A stretch of DNA of 64,000 nt from Thermomonas sp. (GCA_016720345.1 JADKKV010000002.1:124001-188000); one strand, 5' to 3'. Positions 8,337 through 22,473 are shown, counted from the first letter of the stretch. Notes: a model not told the origin generated them from the sequence alone. Numbers and translations are program-made.

Positions 8337-8560
8337 GCGACCTTGAATCCCGCGTGGTCGAGCTGGAGACGCGGCTCGCGTTCCAGGAGCAGGCCCTGCA
8401 GGAGCTCAGCGACGCGCTGGCGGCCGCCCGCGACGGCGAAACCCGCAATGCGTTGCTGCTGCATCGTGCGCTGGAGGAGCTGCGGCAACTGCGCAGCGCG
8501 ATGGCGGCCAGCCCGATCACCGGTGATGCCGCCAGTGAACCGCCACCCCCGCACTACTGA
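8333..8560 (+). CDS. slyX: SlyX family coiled-coil protein
   Basis: A 75-residue protein beginning in the ATGA overlap with ugd. The N-terminal half is a heptad-patterned helix ([17 protein letters not shown], then ELSDAL) and the C-terminus ends in Pro-rich PPPPHY, both characteristic of SlyX (about 72 residues in E. coli). The function is unknown. Translation is probably coupled to ugd. Confidence 0.88.
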   Translation: MSDLESRVVELETRLAFQEQALQELSDALAAARDGETRNALLLHRALEELRQLRSAMAASPITGDAASEPPPPHY

Positions 8561-8572
8561 CCACCGACCCGC

Positions 8573-9217
8573 ATGAGCACAACCCTCCGCGACCAGTTGC
8601 TGGGCCTCGGCTTCAAGGACGCCCCAAAGCCGGACACGCCGGCGCGGCGGCGCGACGAACGCAGCGGGCCGCAGCAGCACAAGCCCACGCCCGGGCAGCG
8701 CGGCAAGCCCGCGCATGCCACCGGTGCGCCCGCAGGCAAGCCCGCGCATGCCACGCGCCCGCCCACCGGCAAGCCCGCGCCGCGCACGCGCGAGGACATC
8801 GACCTGGCCAAGGCCTACGCGATCCGCGCGCAGCGGGAGAAAGACGAACGCATCGAGGCCGAGCGCCAGAAGCAGGAAGAAGCGCGCCGGCGCCGCGAGG
8901 CGAAGGCGAAGCTGCTGGCGTTCCTCGCCGGCAAGGCGCTGAACGCAGCCGAGGCCGACCACGTCCGCCACTTCGAATACGGCGGCAAGATCAAGCGCAT
9001 CCACGTCACCGCCGCGCAGTTGAAGGCGCTCAACGCGGGCGAACTCGGGGTGGTGCAGCAGGACGGGCGCTACCTGCTGGTCGATGCCGCCACCCTGGCC
9101 GAGGCCGGGGCGATCTTCGCGCCGGCGGTGGCGCTGAAGGTCGACCCGCATGCGCCGGCGGCGGACGACCCGTATGCAGACCCGCGCTACCAGGTCCCCG
9201 ACGACCTGGTCTGGTAG
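8573..9217 (+). CDS. DUF2058 family protein
   Basis: A 214-residue cytoplasmic protein of the DUF2058 (YaiL-like) family. The conserved N-terminal MSTTLRDQLLGLGF is followed by a low-complexity region carrying an 11-residue tandem repeat (GKPAHAT..), a highly charged helix (AQREKDERIEAERQKQEEAR) and a conserved C-terminal domain with HVRHFEYGGKIKRIHVTAAQ and RYLLVDAATLAEA. Family members are described as polynucleotide-associated, but the role is not established. It lies 12 bp after slyX and converges with tyrA, with only 3 bp between the two stop codons. Confidence 0.85.
   Translation: MSTTLRDQLLGLGFKDAPKPDTPARRRDERSGPQQHKPTPGQRGKPAHATGAPAGKPAHATRPPTGKPAPRTREDIDLAKAYAIRAQREKDERIEAERQKQEEARRRREAKAKLLAFLAGKALNAAEADHVRHFEYGGKIKRIHVTAAQLKALNAGELGVVQQDGRYLLVDAATLAEAGAIFAPAVALKVDPHAPAADDPYADPRYQVPDDLVW
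8702..8780 (+). repeat. 33-bp tandem repeat inside the DUF2058 gene
   Basis: The block GGCAAGCCCGCGCATGCCAC occurs at 8702-8721 and again at 8735-8754, and its first 13 bases at 8768-8780. The period is 33 bp (11 residues beginning GKPA). The near identity at DNA level indicates a recent in-frame expansion in a disordered linker. Confidence 0.85.
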
Positions 9218-9220
9218 GCC

Positions 9221-10359
9221 TCAGCCGGCGTCGTCGCGGGCGTCCAGGACGCGCCCGATGCCGGCGCCCTCGACCGCCGCGCGCAGCGCCGCCAGCGGGA
9301 CCGGCAGCAGGTCCAACCCGATCCGGAAATGCAGTTCGCCCTCCGGCGTGCGCGAGGAATGGATCGAGGCCAGGTTCACCCCCAGCCGTTCGAACACGTC
9401 GAGCAGGGCGCGCAGCGAACCGGGGCGGTCCTGCGGCAGGTACACGCTGAGGAAGCACCGCTCCTGCAGGTCGGCCTGGAGGTAGCCCATGCGCTCGAAA
9501 TCGTGGCTGCGCGCGGCCAGCACCGGATCGCCAAACCACGCCGCGGGCACCTGCAGGAATTGCTCGGTGACCGCCGCACGGGCCTCGTCGTCGCCCTCGG
9601 CGACCGCGTCGCGAAGCTCCGCAACCGCGGCCGCCAGCCGCGCCAGCACCAACGGCACGTGCGGGTTGTCGAACTGGATGCCGGTGTAGATCGCCGGGTT
9701 GCCGGCCAGGATGCGCCCGGTCACCGCGAGGTCGAGCTGGTGGCCGGTGGTGCGCAGCGCGTGCAGGCCCGGGAGTCCGCCGGCGTCCGCCGCGAGCTCG
9801 CACAGCACCTTCGCCTGCGCCATGTGCGCGGCATGCACCAGCCCCTGCACCAGCGCCATCGCACGGTCGTGCGCCTGCGCGTCGATCTCCACGCAATCGG
9901 CTTGCAGTGCCGCCAGCAACGCATCCAGCCATGCCCGCCAGCGCTGCACCCGCACCCGGCACACCGCCATGGTGTGGCCCTTGAGCGTCGCCGTCTTCGG
10001 TGGCGCCGCCATCGGGTGCAGGCCCGCCACCTCCGCCCGCGATGCCAGCATCGCCTGCACCGGCGCCTGCTTGACCGAGGTGAGATCCAGCCACAGCTGG
10101 CCGGCTTCGATGCCGCCGGCAAGCGTGGCGAATGCGCCGATGATCGCCGGGGTGTCGCGGATCGGGGTGCTGAACACGACCACGTCGGCGCGCTGCAGCA
10201 GCGCCAGCGGCGGCTCCGAATCGGCCAGCGCCGGATCATGGCCGATGACCTGGAGCCCCATCCGCGCTTCCAGGAAGCGTTGCAGCCAGCGCCCGTAAGC
10301 ACCCGCGCAGCCGACGATGGCGACCACCGGCGGGCGTCCGTCCGGGCCATTGATGGCGA

Positions 10360-10363
<4 letters not shown>
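9221..10363 (-). CDS. tyrA: Prephenate dehydrogenase with C-terminal ACT domain
   Basis: A 380-residue enzyme converting prephenate to 4-hydroxyphenylpyruvate in tyrosine synthesis. The N-terminal NAD-binding motif is [29 protein letters not shown] and DLTSVK follow, then the active-site HPMAAPP segment and [12 protein letters not shown] in the dimerisation domain. From about residue 300 there is an ACT-like regulatory domain ([19 protein letters not shown], then [12 protein letters not shown]), which suggests feedback control by an aromatic amino acid. Its ATG overlaps the metH-C stop by 4 bp, so it is translationally coupled to methionine synthase. Confidence 0.88.
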
Positions 10364-13040
<2,677 letters not shown>

Positions 13041-13044
<4 letters not shown>

Positions 13045-14150
13045 GCGGCCAGCTCCGGTGGCGCATCGGCCAGCCGCGGGATCGCGCGCGGCGGCAGCCC
13101 CGCCACCGCCCCGGCGATCGCGGCGATGTGCGCGGGCGAGGTCCCGCAGCATCCGCCGACCAGGTTCAACATGCCGGCGTCGGCGAATTCGCGCAGCACC
13201 GCCGCCATGTCCTCCGGGGTTTCGTCGTAGCCGCCGAAGGCGTTCGGCAGGCCGGCGTTCGGATGGCAGCTGACGTTGGTATCGGCCACTTGCGCCAGCA
13301 CGTCGATGTGCTGGCGCAGGTCCCTGGCGCCGAGCGCGCAGTTCAGGCCGATCGCCAGCGGCTGCGCGTGCCGCAGCGAGTACCAGAAGGCCTCCGCGGT
13401 CTGCCCGGAAAGGGTGCGGCCGGAGGCATCGGTGATGGTGCCGGAGATCATCACCGGCAGGCGCGCGCCGATCTCCGCGAACACGTCGTCGATCGCGAAC
13501 AGCGCGGCCTTGGCGTTGAGGGTGTCGAACACGGTCTCGACCATCAGCACGTCGCTGCCGCCCTCGACCAGGCCACGCGCGGCGTCGCGGTAGGCCTCGG
13601 CGAGTTCGTCGAAGGAGGTCGCGCGGAAGCCGGGGCGGTTCACGTCCGGGCTGAGCGAAGCGGTGCGCGAGGTCGGGCCCAGCACGCCGATCACGAAACG
13701 CGGCTTCGACGGATCGCGCGCTTCCGCCTCATCGCAGGCACTGCGCGCCAGTGCCGCCCCCTCGCGGTTGAGCTCGCGCACCAGGTGCTGCAGGCGGTAG
13801 TCGGCCAGCGATACGCTGGTCGAGTTGAAGGTGTTGGTTTCGACCAGGTCGGCGCCGGCTTCCAGGTAAGCCGCATGGATGCCACGGATGATGTCCGGGC
13901 GGGTCAGGGTGAGCAGGTCGTTGTTGCCGCGCTGGTCGTGCGCCTCGCAGCCGCAGCCCGGCCCATGCGCATGGCCTTCCGCCGCGAACAGGGCGTCGTA
14001 GCCCTCGGCGAAGCGTTCACCTCGGTAGTCGGCTTCCTGCAATTCGTGGCGCTGGATCATGGTGCCCATCGCGCCATCGATGACCAGGATCCGGCGTGCC
14101 AGCGCGTCTTCGAGCGCGGCCACGCGCGCCGGATGCATCCACGGCAACAT
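13041..14150 (-). CDS. Methionine synthase, N-terminal homocysteine S-methyltransferase polypeptide
   Basis: A 369-residue homocysteine-binding domain protein corresponding to the first module of MetH. Visible marks are [17 protein letters not shown] near the N-terminus, [15 protein letters not shown], and the three zinc-ligand cysteines in GLNCALGA and VGGCCGT. I chose the ATG at 14150, 2 bp after the upstream stop; an ATG at 14138 is possible. It must hand homocysteine to the methylcobalamin on the separate C-terminal polypeptide, with which its gene overlaps by 4 bp. Confidence 0.93.
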
Positions 14151-14152
14151 GC

Positions 14153-15082
14153 TCAAGGCTTGCTCCCGATCAGCGAGATCACCTCGAAATGCGGTGGCCG
14201 CTTCTCGCGGGTGACGGTCTCGCAACTGGCGATGCCGAGGCCGGCCTTGTCGGCGAACCGGCGCAGTTCCTTCTCGGTGAAGCCGAGGTTCTGGTGGCCG
14301 TAGGCCTCGACCGCGCTGCGGTGTTCGTGCCTGGCCAGGCTGGACAGCAGCAGGCGGCCGCCCTTGCGCAGCACCCGCGCTGCCTCGGCGACGGCCTGCG
14401 CGGGCTTGTCCGCATACGTCAGCGCGTGCATCAGCACCACCAGGTCGAAGCTGGCGTCCTTGAACGGCAACGCGTGCATGTCGCCTTCGCGCACCTCGAC
14501 GTTGGGGAAGCGACGCAGGCGCTCGGCGGCGGCCGCGACCACCCGCTGGCTGGAATCGACGCAGACATAGCGCCCGGCGTGCGGGGCCAGCAGTTCGGCC
14601 AGCACCCCGTCGCCGGAGGCGATGTCCAGCACGTCACCGGGCGCCAGCAGCGGCAGGGCGGTGCGCGCCAGCGCCTCCCAGGTGCGGCCCGGGGAGTAGT
14701 GGCGCTCCATGTCGCCGGCCACGCTGTCCGCCCAGTTCTGGTCGGCCGCGCGCATCGCCAGCACAGCCGGCACGCGTTCGGCGTCCTGGCGCAGCAGCGG
14801 GTCGTCGCTGCCGGCGCTGATCGACTGCCACAGGGCGCGCTGCGCCGGGTCCAGCGCGGCATCGTCGAAGCGGTAATAGGCCGACACGCCGGCGCGGCGG
14901 TCGCGCACGATCCCGGCCTCCTTGAGCTTGGCCAGGTGGGTGGACACCCGCGGCTGCGCCAGCTGGGTGATCGCGGACAATTCGGCCACGGTCAGCTCCT
15001 CGCCCTCGAGCAGGGCCAGCAGGCGCACGCGGGTGGCATCGGCGAACACCTTCAGCCGTGACGACCAGCCTTCCAGATCCAT
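14153..15082 (-). CDS. ArsR-type regulator fused to a SAM-dependent methyltransferase domain
   Basis: A 309-residue two-domain protein. Residues about 5-95 form an ArsR winged helix ([40 protein letters not shown]); the rest is a class I methyltransferase fold with the SAM-binding motif [20 protein letters not shown] and [16 protein letters not shown]. No metal-binding Cys pair is seen in the HTH domain, so it probably senses SAM or SAH rather than a metal. It heads the metH operon (2 bp before metH-N), which fits a regulator of methyl-cycle genes such as SahR-like proteins; the exact assignment is inference. An imperfect palindrome overlaps its own start codon. Confidence 0.85.
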   Translation of the reverse strand: MDLEGWSSRLKVFADATRVRLLALLEGEELTVAELSAITQLAQPRVSTHLAKLKEAGIVRDRRAGVSAYYRFDDAALDPAQRALWQSISAGSDDPLLRQDAERVPAVLAMRAADQNWADSVAGDMERHYSPGRTWEALARTALPLLAPGDVLDIASGDGVLAELLAPHAGRYVCVDSSQRVVAAAAERLRRFPNVEVREGDMHALPFKDASFDLVVLMHALTYADKPAQAVAEAARVLRKGGRLLLSSLARHEHRSAVEAYGHQNLGFTEKELRRFADKAGLGIASCETVTREKRPPHFEVISLIGSKP

Positions 15083-15090
15083 ATATATCT
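15075..15090. promoter_or_regulatory. Imperfect palindrome over the start of the ArsR-methyltransferase gene
   Basis: AGATCCATATATATCT matches its reverse complement at 12 of 16 positions (AGAT-N2-ATAT-N2-ATCT) and spans the start codon (15082-15080). AT-rich in a GC-rich region, it is a plausible autoregulatory operator for the winged-helix protein encoded here. Confidence 0.4.
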
Positions 15091-15309
15091 TTCCATCGCG
15101 ATTCGGCGATAAGTGTCCGTCGATGCGGCCTGCAGGTCAAGTCGCGCAGCCGCGGGAGTGCGGGCTGGCGGGAGCGCCTGGTATTCGCGCAGGGGCATTT
15201 CGAGCCCCGTGGCGAATGCCAGCCGCGCCCGCCAGCGAGCGAGCGAGGGTGGGGTTCGCCGACGCCCGGCGCTACAATTGCAATCCTTTGCAATCGAGCG
15301 GAGTTGGCC
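15083..15309. other. Divergent intergenic region, metH operon / acyl-CoA dehydrogenase
   Basis: About 227 bp between divergent transcription units. A -10-like TACAAT lies near 15273-15278 on the plus strand, about 30 nt before the acyl-CoA dehydrogenase start, followed by a direct repeat (TTGCAAT / TTGCAAT). No credible gene is present. Confidence 0.5.
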
Positions 15310-16470
<1,161 letters not shown>

Positions 16471-16569
16471 CCCGACCAACCCGACGCCATGGCCGCGGGT
16501 GCGCGGCCATGCGCAAAGGCAACCGACGCCGCGCATGCGCGGCAAGCATCCATCCAAGGCAATCCCGCG

Positions 16570-19500
16570 ATGACCAGCAAAGCCACCAGCAGCGAAAACC
16601 CGTCCGTCAAATCGATCCTGGCCGCACTCGCCAAGCGCGTGCCCAAGTCCAGGCACGCCGAGGCCCAGGGCTTCGCCAATGCCTTCTACCAGCGCATGGG
16701 CAGCGATGATGCGGTCCAGCACGGCACCGACGGCTGGGCTGCACTGGCGGCCGACATGCTGGAGTTCGCCAGGACCCGCAAGCGTGGCAGGGCCAACGTC
16801 CGCCTGTTCAACCCGACCCTGAAGGAACACGGCTGGGAGTCGGCGCACACGGTGGTGCAGGTGGTGAACGACGACATGCCGTTCCTGGTGGACTCGGTGA
16901 CCATGGCATTGTCCGAGCGCGGCATCGGCGTGCACGTGCTCGGGCATCCGGTGATGCCGATCACCCGCGACAAGGCCGGCAAGCTGGCGGCGGTGGGCGA
17001 GGGCGCGCTGGAATCCTTCATCCACCTGGAAGTCGATCGCCAGCCGCAGGACGTGATGGCGGCGATCAAGGCCGGGATCGAGGAGGTCCTCGCGGACGTG
17101 CGCGCGATGGTGGCCGACTGGGAGCCGATGCACGCGAGGATGCTGGCGGTCGCGGACGAGATCACCGAGCGCCGGATGCCGGTCAGCGACGAGGGCAAGC
17201 GCGAGGCGCAGGAATTCCTGCGCTGGGTCGCCAGCGACCATTTCACCTTCCTCGGCTACCGCGAGTACAAGGTGGTCAAGCAGGGCAAGGCGGAAGTGCT
17301 GGTGGCCGACGAGGACAGCGGGCTCGGCCTGCTGCGCGGCAAGGACGCCGGCAAGCCGCGGCCGCTGACCTCGCTGGCCGCGCACTACATGCCGCACAGC
17401 GGTTCGGTGGATGCGCTGATCCTGACCAAGACCAACGCGCGCGCCACCGTCCATCGCCCCGGCTACATGGACTACATCGGCGTGCTCAGCTTCGACAAGT
17501 CCGGCAAGCCGGTGGCCGAGCAGCGCTTCCTCGGCCTGTACACCTCCAGCGCCTACCACCGCCGCCCGTGGGACATCCCGCTGGTGCGCGAGCGCTTCGA
17601 GCACGTGATGCGCCAGTCCGGGCTCAACCCCAACAGCCACAGCGGCAAGGCCCTGCGCCACATCCTGGAAACCCTGCCGCGCGACGAACTGTTCCAGTCG
17701 AGCGAGCAGGAGCTGCTGCGCACCAGCCTCGGCATCCTTGGCCTGCAGGAGCGCGTGCGCAGCAAGCTGTTCCTGCGCCGCGACCGCTTCGGGCGTTATT
17801 TCTCGGCGCTGGTGTACGTCCCGCGCGACCGCATGAGCACCCAGCTGCGCCACCGCATCGAGGACATGCTCAAGCAGGCGCTCGAAGGCGAGCACATCGA
17901 CACCACCGTGCAGATCGGCGAATCGCCGCTGGCGCAGATGCACATGATCGTGCGGCCGCGGGCCGGCGACGCGGTCGAGGTCGACCAGGCCGCGCTGGAG
18001 CAGAAGCTGGGCGAGATCGTCCGCGACTGGCGCGACGAACTGCGCGAGCAACTGGTGGCGCGGCATGGCGAGGAAGCAGGGCTGAAGCTGGCGGGCCGCT
18101 TCGGCCGCGCGTTGCCGGCGGGCTACATCGAGGAAGTCAGCCCCGAGGTCGCCGCCGCCGACGTCGAGCACCTGGCCGCGCTGGCCGGGCCCGAGGACCT
18201 GCGGCTGTCGCTGTACCGCTCGCGCCGCAAGCACGGCGGGCTGCGCTTCAAGCTGTACCGCCAGCAGGACGACATCCCCCTGTCCGACGCGCTGCCGATG
18301 ATGGAGAACATGGGCCTGCGGGTGATCTCCGAGCATCCGTACCGGGTCGATGCCAGCGACGGCCTGTGCTACATCCAGGACTTCGAGGTCGAGTCGCTGC
18401 AGGGTGAACTCGACGTCGACGCGCTCGACGAGAACTTCGAGGAATCCTTCGCCCGGCTCTGGCGCGGCGATGCCGAGAACGACGGCTTCAACCGGCTGGT
18501 GCTGGCGGCGGGCCTGTCGTGGCGGCAGGTGGCGATGCTGCGCAGCTACTGCAAGTACCTGCTGCAGGTCGGGGTGCCGTTCTCGCAGAGCTACGTCGAG
18601 GCCACCCTGGCGCGCTATCCGCTGCTGTCGCGGCTGCTGGTGGAACTGTTCGAGGCGCGCTTCGACCCCAGCACCGGCAAGGAGAGCGCGGCCGAGATCA
18701 GGCGCGGGATGGACCGCTTCGGCGCCCAGCTGAAGGCGCTGGCCGCCGGCGACGAGGGCGCGATGGCGGCCCTGCAGCAGCTCATCGCGGCCCGCAGCGG
18801 CAGCCGCGAGCGCCAGGTCGAGGCGGCGCGCGCGGCCCTGCTGGGCCTGATGGACCGCGTCTCCAGCCTCGACGAGGACCGCATCCTGCGCAGCTTCATC
18901 GGGGTGATCGACGCGACCCTGCGCACCAGCTACTTCATCGAGCGCGCGGATGGCCTGCGCAAGGACGGCGGCCCGGCCGACTACGTCAGCTACAAGCTGG
19001 ACTCCTCGCAGGTGCCGGACCTGCCGAAGCCGCGCCCGTACCGCGAGATCTGGGTGTGCGGCCCGCGGGTGGAAGGCATCCACCTGCGCTTCGGGCCGGT
19101 CGCGCGCGGCGGCCTGCGCTGGTCGGACCGCCGCGAGGACTTCCGCACCGAGGTGCTGGGCCTGGTCAAGGCGCAGATGGTGAAGAACACCGTGATCGTG
19201 CCGGTCGGCAGCAAGGGCGGCTTCTTCTGCAAGCAGTCGCCGGATCCCGCGAGCAACCGCGACGCCTGGTTCAACGAAGGCGTGGCCTGCTACAAGCGCT
19301 TCATCAACGGCCTGCTGGACATCACCGACAACCTGGCGCCGGACGGCAAGGTGCTGCCGCCCGCCGGCGTGGTCCGCCACGACGGCGACGATCCGTACCT
19401 GGTGGTCGCCGCCGACAAGGGCACCGCGACCTTCTCCGACATCGCCAACGGCATCGCCCAGGCGCACGGGTTCTGGCTGGACGACGCGTTCGCCTCCGGC

Positions 19501-21507
19501 GGTTCGGTCGGCTACGACCACAAGGGCATGGGCATCACCGCGCGCGGCGCGTGGGAATCGGTCATGCGCCATTTCCGCGCGATGGGCCGCGATTCGCAGA
19601 AGCAGGAATTCACCTGCACCGGGATCGGCGACATGTCCGGCGACGTGTTCGGCAACGGCATGCTGCTGAGCAAGCAGATCCGCCTGCTGGCCGCGTTCGA
19701 CCACCGCCATGTCTTCATCGACCCGAACCCGGATGCGGCCGCCTCGTTCAAGGAACGCGCGCGCATGTTCAAGCTGCCGCGTTCGAGCTGGGAAGACTAC
19801 GACAAGGCCCTGATCAGCAAGGGCGGCGGCGTGTGGCCGCGCAGCGCCAAGTCGATCCCGCTGTCGGCCGAGGCCAGGGCCGCGCTCGGGATCGAGGGCG
19901 ACGTGGCGTCGATGAGCCCGATGGAGCTGATGAACGCGATCCTGCGGGCACCGGTCGACCTGCTGTGGAACGGCGGCATCGGCACCTACGTGAAGTCCAG
20001 CCGCGAGAACAACGCCGACGTCGGCGACCGCGCCAACAACGGCCTGCGGGTGGACGGCAACCAGCTGCGCTGCAAGGTGGTGGGCGAGGGCGGCAACCTC
20101 GGCCTGACCCAGCTCGGGCGCATCGAGGCGGCGCACCACGGCGTGCTGCTCAACACCGATTTCATCGACAACTCCGCCGGCGTGGACACCTCCGACCACG
20201 AGGTGAACATCAAGATCCTGCTCAACGGCGAGGTCCAGAAGAAGAAGCTGACCCTGCCGGAACGCAACAAGCTGCTGGCCTCGATGACCGCCGAGGTCGC
20301 CGACCTGGTGCTCAACGACAATTACCGGCAGAACCAGGCGATCAGCCTGATGGAGCGGATGAGCCTGTCGCGGCTTGGCTCCAAGCAGCACTTCATCCGC
20401 ACCCTGGAAGCGCAGGGCCTGCTGGACCGCCAGATCGAGTTCCTGCCGTCCGACGCGGAGATCGCCGAGCGCAAGGCACGTGGCCTGGGCCTGACCCGCC
20501 CGGAGCTGTCGGTGCTGCTGTCGTATTCCAAGCTGGTCGCGTTCCAGCAACTGCTGGAATCCGACGTGCCGGAAGACCCGTACCTGAGCAAGGAACTCGA
20601 GCGCTACTTCCCGCAGCCGTTGCAGGCGAAGTACGCGAAGGCGATGCAGCAGCACCGCCTGAAGCGCGAAATCATCGCCACCGCGGTGACCAATTCCACC
20701 ATCAACCGGATGGGCGCCACCTTCCTGCTGCGCATGCAGGAAGACAGCGGCCGCACCCCGGGCGAAGTCGCCAAGGCCTTCACCATCACCCGCGAGACCC
20801 TGGACGCGCGCGAGCTGTGGACGAAGATCGACGCGCTGGACGGCAAGGTCGCCGAGTCGGTGCAGATCGACGCCCTGCAGGTGATCTGGAACCTCCAGCG
20901 CAGCTTCACCCGCTGGCTGCTGTCGCGCGCCGGCGCGATCCCCGACATCGCCACCGCGGTGGCGCGCTACCACGACGGCTTCCGCGACATCCGCGCAGGC
21001 GAGGGCATCCTGCCTTCGGCGCAGCGCCCGGCCTACGAGGCCAGCCTGCGCAACTGGCGCGCGCATGGCGTGCCGCAGGAACTGGCGATGCAGATCGCCG
21101 CGCTGCCGTACCTGGAGCCGTGCGCGGACATCATCGAGGTCGCGCGCGAACGCAAGCTCAAGCCGGTGGACGTGGCCAAGGTGCACTTCCGGATCGGCGA
21201 CGCGCTCAACCTGCCGTGGCTGCAGGAGCAGATCGACTCGCTGCCGGTGGATGGCCGCTGGCATGCGGTGGCGCGCGGCGTGCTGCGCGAGGAACTGGCC
21301 ACGCAGCAGCGCGCGCTGGTGCAGCAGGTGCTCGCGCGCCCGGGTGCGAACGCCGATGCCAAGGTCAGGAGCTGGCTGGAGCGGGACGATGCCGCGCTGC
21401 GCTTCACCCTGTCGATGCTCAATGAGCTGGCAGCACAGAAGACCCTGGACTACCCGACCGCGTCGGTGGCGGTGCAACGGCTCGCGCAGCTGGCTTCGCG
21501 CAGCTAG
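16570..21507 (+). CDS. gdhB: NAD-specific glutamate dehydrogenase, large (180-kDa) type
   Basis: A 1645-residue enzyme of the L-180 class, which deaminates glutamate to 2-oxoglutarate mainly for catabolism. The ATG at 16570 gives a normal N-terminus. The N-terminal third holds regulatory ACT-like regions (VVNDDMPFLVDSVTMALSER; FHLE/IHLEVDR). The catalytic part carries GPVARGGLRWSDRREDFRTE and KNTVIVPVGSKGGFFCK with the substrate lysines, followed by the NAD-binding GIGDMSGDVFGNGMLLS and NNADVGDRANNG. The long C-terminal domain is usual for the class. The huge open frames on the opposite strand are artefacts of GC-rich codon use. Known in Pseudomonas, Streptomyces and xanthomonads; the symbol follows Pseudomonas usage. 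Confidence 0.96.
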   Translation: MTSKATSSENPSVKSILAALAKRVPKSRHAEAQGFANAFYQRMGSDDAVQHGTDGWAALAADMLEFARTRKRGRANVRLFNPTLKEHGWESAHTVVQVVNDDMPFLVDSVTMALSERGIGVHVLGHPVMPITRDKAGKLAAVGEGALESFIHLEVDRQPQDVMAAIKAGIEEVLADVRAMVADWEPMHARMLAVADEITERRMPVSDEGKREAQEFLRWVASDHFTFLGYREYKVVKQGKAEVLVADEDSGLGLLRGKDAGKPRPLTSLAAHYMPHSGSVDALILTKTNARATVHRPGYMDYIGVLSFDKSGKPVAEQRFLGLYTSSAYHRRPWDIPLVRERFEHVMRQSGLNPNSHSGKALRHILETLPRDELFQSSEQELLRTSLGILGLQERVRSKLFLRRDRFGRYFSALVYVPRDRMSTQLRHRIEDMLKQALEGEHIDTTVQIGESPLAQMHMIVRPRAGDAVEVDQAALEQKLGEIVRDWRDELREQLVARHGEEAGLKLAGRFGRALPAGYIEEVSPEVAAADVEHLAALAGPEDLRLSLYRSRRKHGGLRFKLYRQQDDIPLSDALPMMENMGLRVISEHPYRVDASDGLCYIQDFEVESLQGELDVDALDENFEESFARLWRGDAENDGFNRLVLAAGLSWRQVAMLRSYCKYLLQVGVPFSQSYVEATLARYPLLSRLLVELFEARFDPSTGKESAAEIRRGMDRFGAQLKALAAGDEGAMAALQQLIAARSGSRERQVEAARAALLGLMDRVSSLDEDRILRSFIGVIDATLRTSYFIERADGLRKDGGPADYVSYKLDSSQVPDLPKPRPYREIWVCGPRVEGIHLRFGPVARGGLRWSDRREDFRTEVLGLVKAQMVKNTVIVPVGSKGGFFCKQSPDPASNRDAWFNEGVACYKRFINGLLDITDNLAPDGKVLPPAGVVRHDGDDPYLVVAADKGTATFSDIANGIAQAHGFWLDDAFASGGSVGYDHKGMGITARGAWESVMRHFRAMGRDSQKQEFTCTGIGDMSGDVFGNGMLLSKQIRLLAAFDHRHVFIDPNPDAAASFKERARMFKLPRSSWEDYDKALISKGGGVWPRSAKSIPLSAEARAALGIEGDVASMSPMELMNAILRAPVDLLWNGGIGTYVKSSRENNADVGDRANNGLRVDGNQLRCKVVGEGGNLGLTQLGRIEAAHHGVLLNTDFIDNSAGVDTSDHEVNIKILLNGEVQKKKLTLPERNKLLASMTAEVADLVLNDNYRQNQAISLMERMSLSRLGSKQHFIRTLEAQGLLDRQIEFLPSDAEIAERKARGLGLTRPELSVLLSYSKLVAFQQLLESDVPEDPYLSKELERYFPQPLQAKYAKAMQQHRLKREIIATAVTNSTINRMGATFLLRMQEDSGRTPGEVAKAFTITRETLDARELWTKIDALDGKVAESVQIDALQVIWNLQRSFTRWLLSRAGAIPDIATAVARYHDGFRDIRAGEGILPSAQRPAYEASLRNWRAHGVPQELAMQIAALPYLEPCADIIEVARERKLKPVDVAKVHFRIGDALNLPWLQEQIDSLPVDGRWHAVARGVLREELATQQRALVQQVLARPGANADAKVRSWLERDDAALRFTLSMLNELAAQKTLDYPTASVAVQRLAQLASRS

Positions 21508-21555
21508 GCGGCGTCCCGTCTCCCGCCTGCGGGAAACGGGACCAATCCACTGGCG

Positions 21556-21576
21556 GGGGCTTTCGCCGGAAGCCCC
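21556..21576 (+). terminator. Hairpin after NAD-glutamate dehydrogenase
   Basis: GGGGCTT (21556-21562) pairs with AAGCCCC (21570-21576) across a 7-nt loop. No T-run follows, so it may be a weak or Rho-assisted stop or simply an mRNA end-protecting hairpin. Confidence 0.4.
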
Positions 21577-21632
21577 GCGTGCCAGCCTCGCCGGCAGGCG
21601 GGCAGGGCCTGCATTCGGGGTAAGCTTCGCGA

Positions 21633-22415
21633 ATGAGCATGCCCCGCCTCGCATTCCTGGCCAGTCCCACCGATGACGCCCAGGCCGCGCTGAAGGCACT
21701 GACCTCCCTGCACGGCGTGGTCACCCTGCAGGATGCCGACGTGCTGGTCGCGCTTGGCGGCGACGGGTTCATGCTGCAGACCCTGCACCGGCACGGCGCC
21801 CTCGGCAAGCCGGTGTACGGCATGAAATTGGGCACGGTCGGCTTCCTGATGAACCACGGCAGCCCCGGTTCGGGTCCGGTGCAGGCGCTGCAGCAACGCA
21901 TCGCGCAGGCCGAACCGGCGGTGCTGCACCCGCTGGAGATGCTGGCGCAGACCGAATCCGGCGCAACCGTCGGCTCGCTGGCCTACAACGAGGTGTCGCT
22001 GCTGCGCCAGACCCGGCAGGCGGCGCACGTCGGCATCGAGCTCAACGGCCAGCTGCGGCTCGACGAGCTGATCTGCGACGGGGTGATGGTGGCGACCCCT
22101 GCCGGCAGCACCGCCTACAATTTTTCCGCGAATGGGCCGATCCTGCCGCTGGGCGCGAACGTGATGGCGCTGACCCCGATCGCGCCGTTCCGGCCGCGAC
22201 GCTGGCGTGGGGCGGTGCTCAAGTCCGGCACCGAGGTCCGCTTCCGGGTGCTGGATCCGCACAAGCGCCCGGTCAGCGCGACCGCCGACTCCCACGAGGT
22301 GCGAGACGTCACCGAGGTGCTGGTGCGCGAACAGCGCGAGCGCAGCGTGACCCTGCTGTTCGACCCCGAGCACAACCTCGAAGAGCGGATCCTCGCCGAG
22401 CAGTTCACTTCCTGA
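21633..22415 (+). CDS. nadK: NAD kinase
   Basis: A 260-residue enzyme that phosphorylates NAD to NADP. The diagnostic GGDG motif sits in [17 protein letters not shown], and the second conserved block is [23 protein letters not shown]. It is shorter at the N-terminus than E. coli NadK (292), as in other xanthomonads. The start codon is preceded at exactly 6 nt by TAAGCT, a possible -10 box, and there is no Shine-Dalgarno, so the mRNA may be leaderless. Confidence 0.95.
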   Translation: MSMPRLAFLASPTDDAQAALKALTSLHGVVTLQDADVLVALGGDGFMLQTLHRHGALGKPVYGMKLGTVGFLMNHGSPGSGPVQALQQRIAQAEPAVLHPLEMLAQTESGATVGSLAYNEVSLLRQTRQAAHVGIELNGQLRLDELICDGVMVATPAGSTAYNFSANGPILPLGANVMALTPIAPFRPRRWRGAVLKSGTEVRFRVLDPHKRPVSATADSHEVRDVTEVLVREQRERSVTLLFDPEHNLEERILAEQFTS

Positions 22416-22473
22416 TTCCGACCGACCCGGCCCTGTCGCAGCCGGCGCGACCGCCAGCGGCGATACTTCCGCC

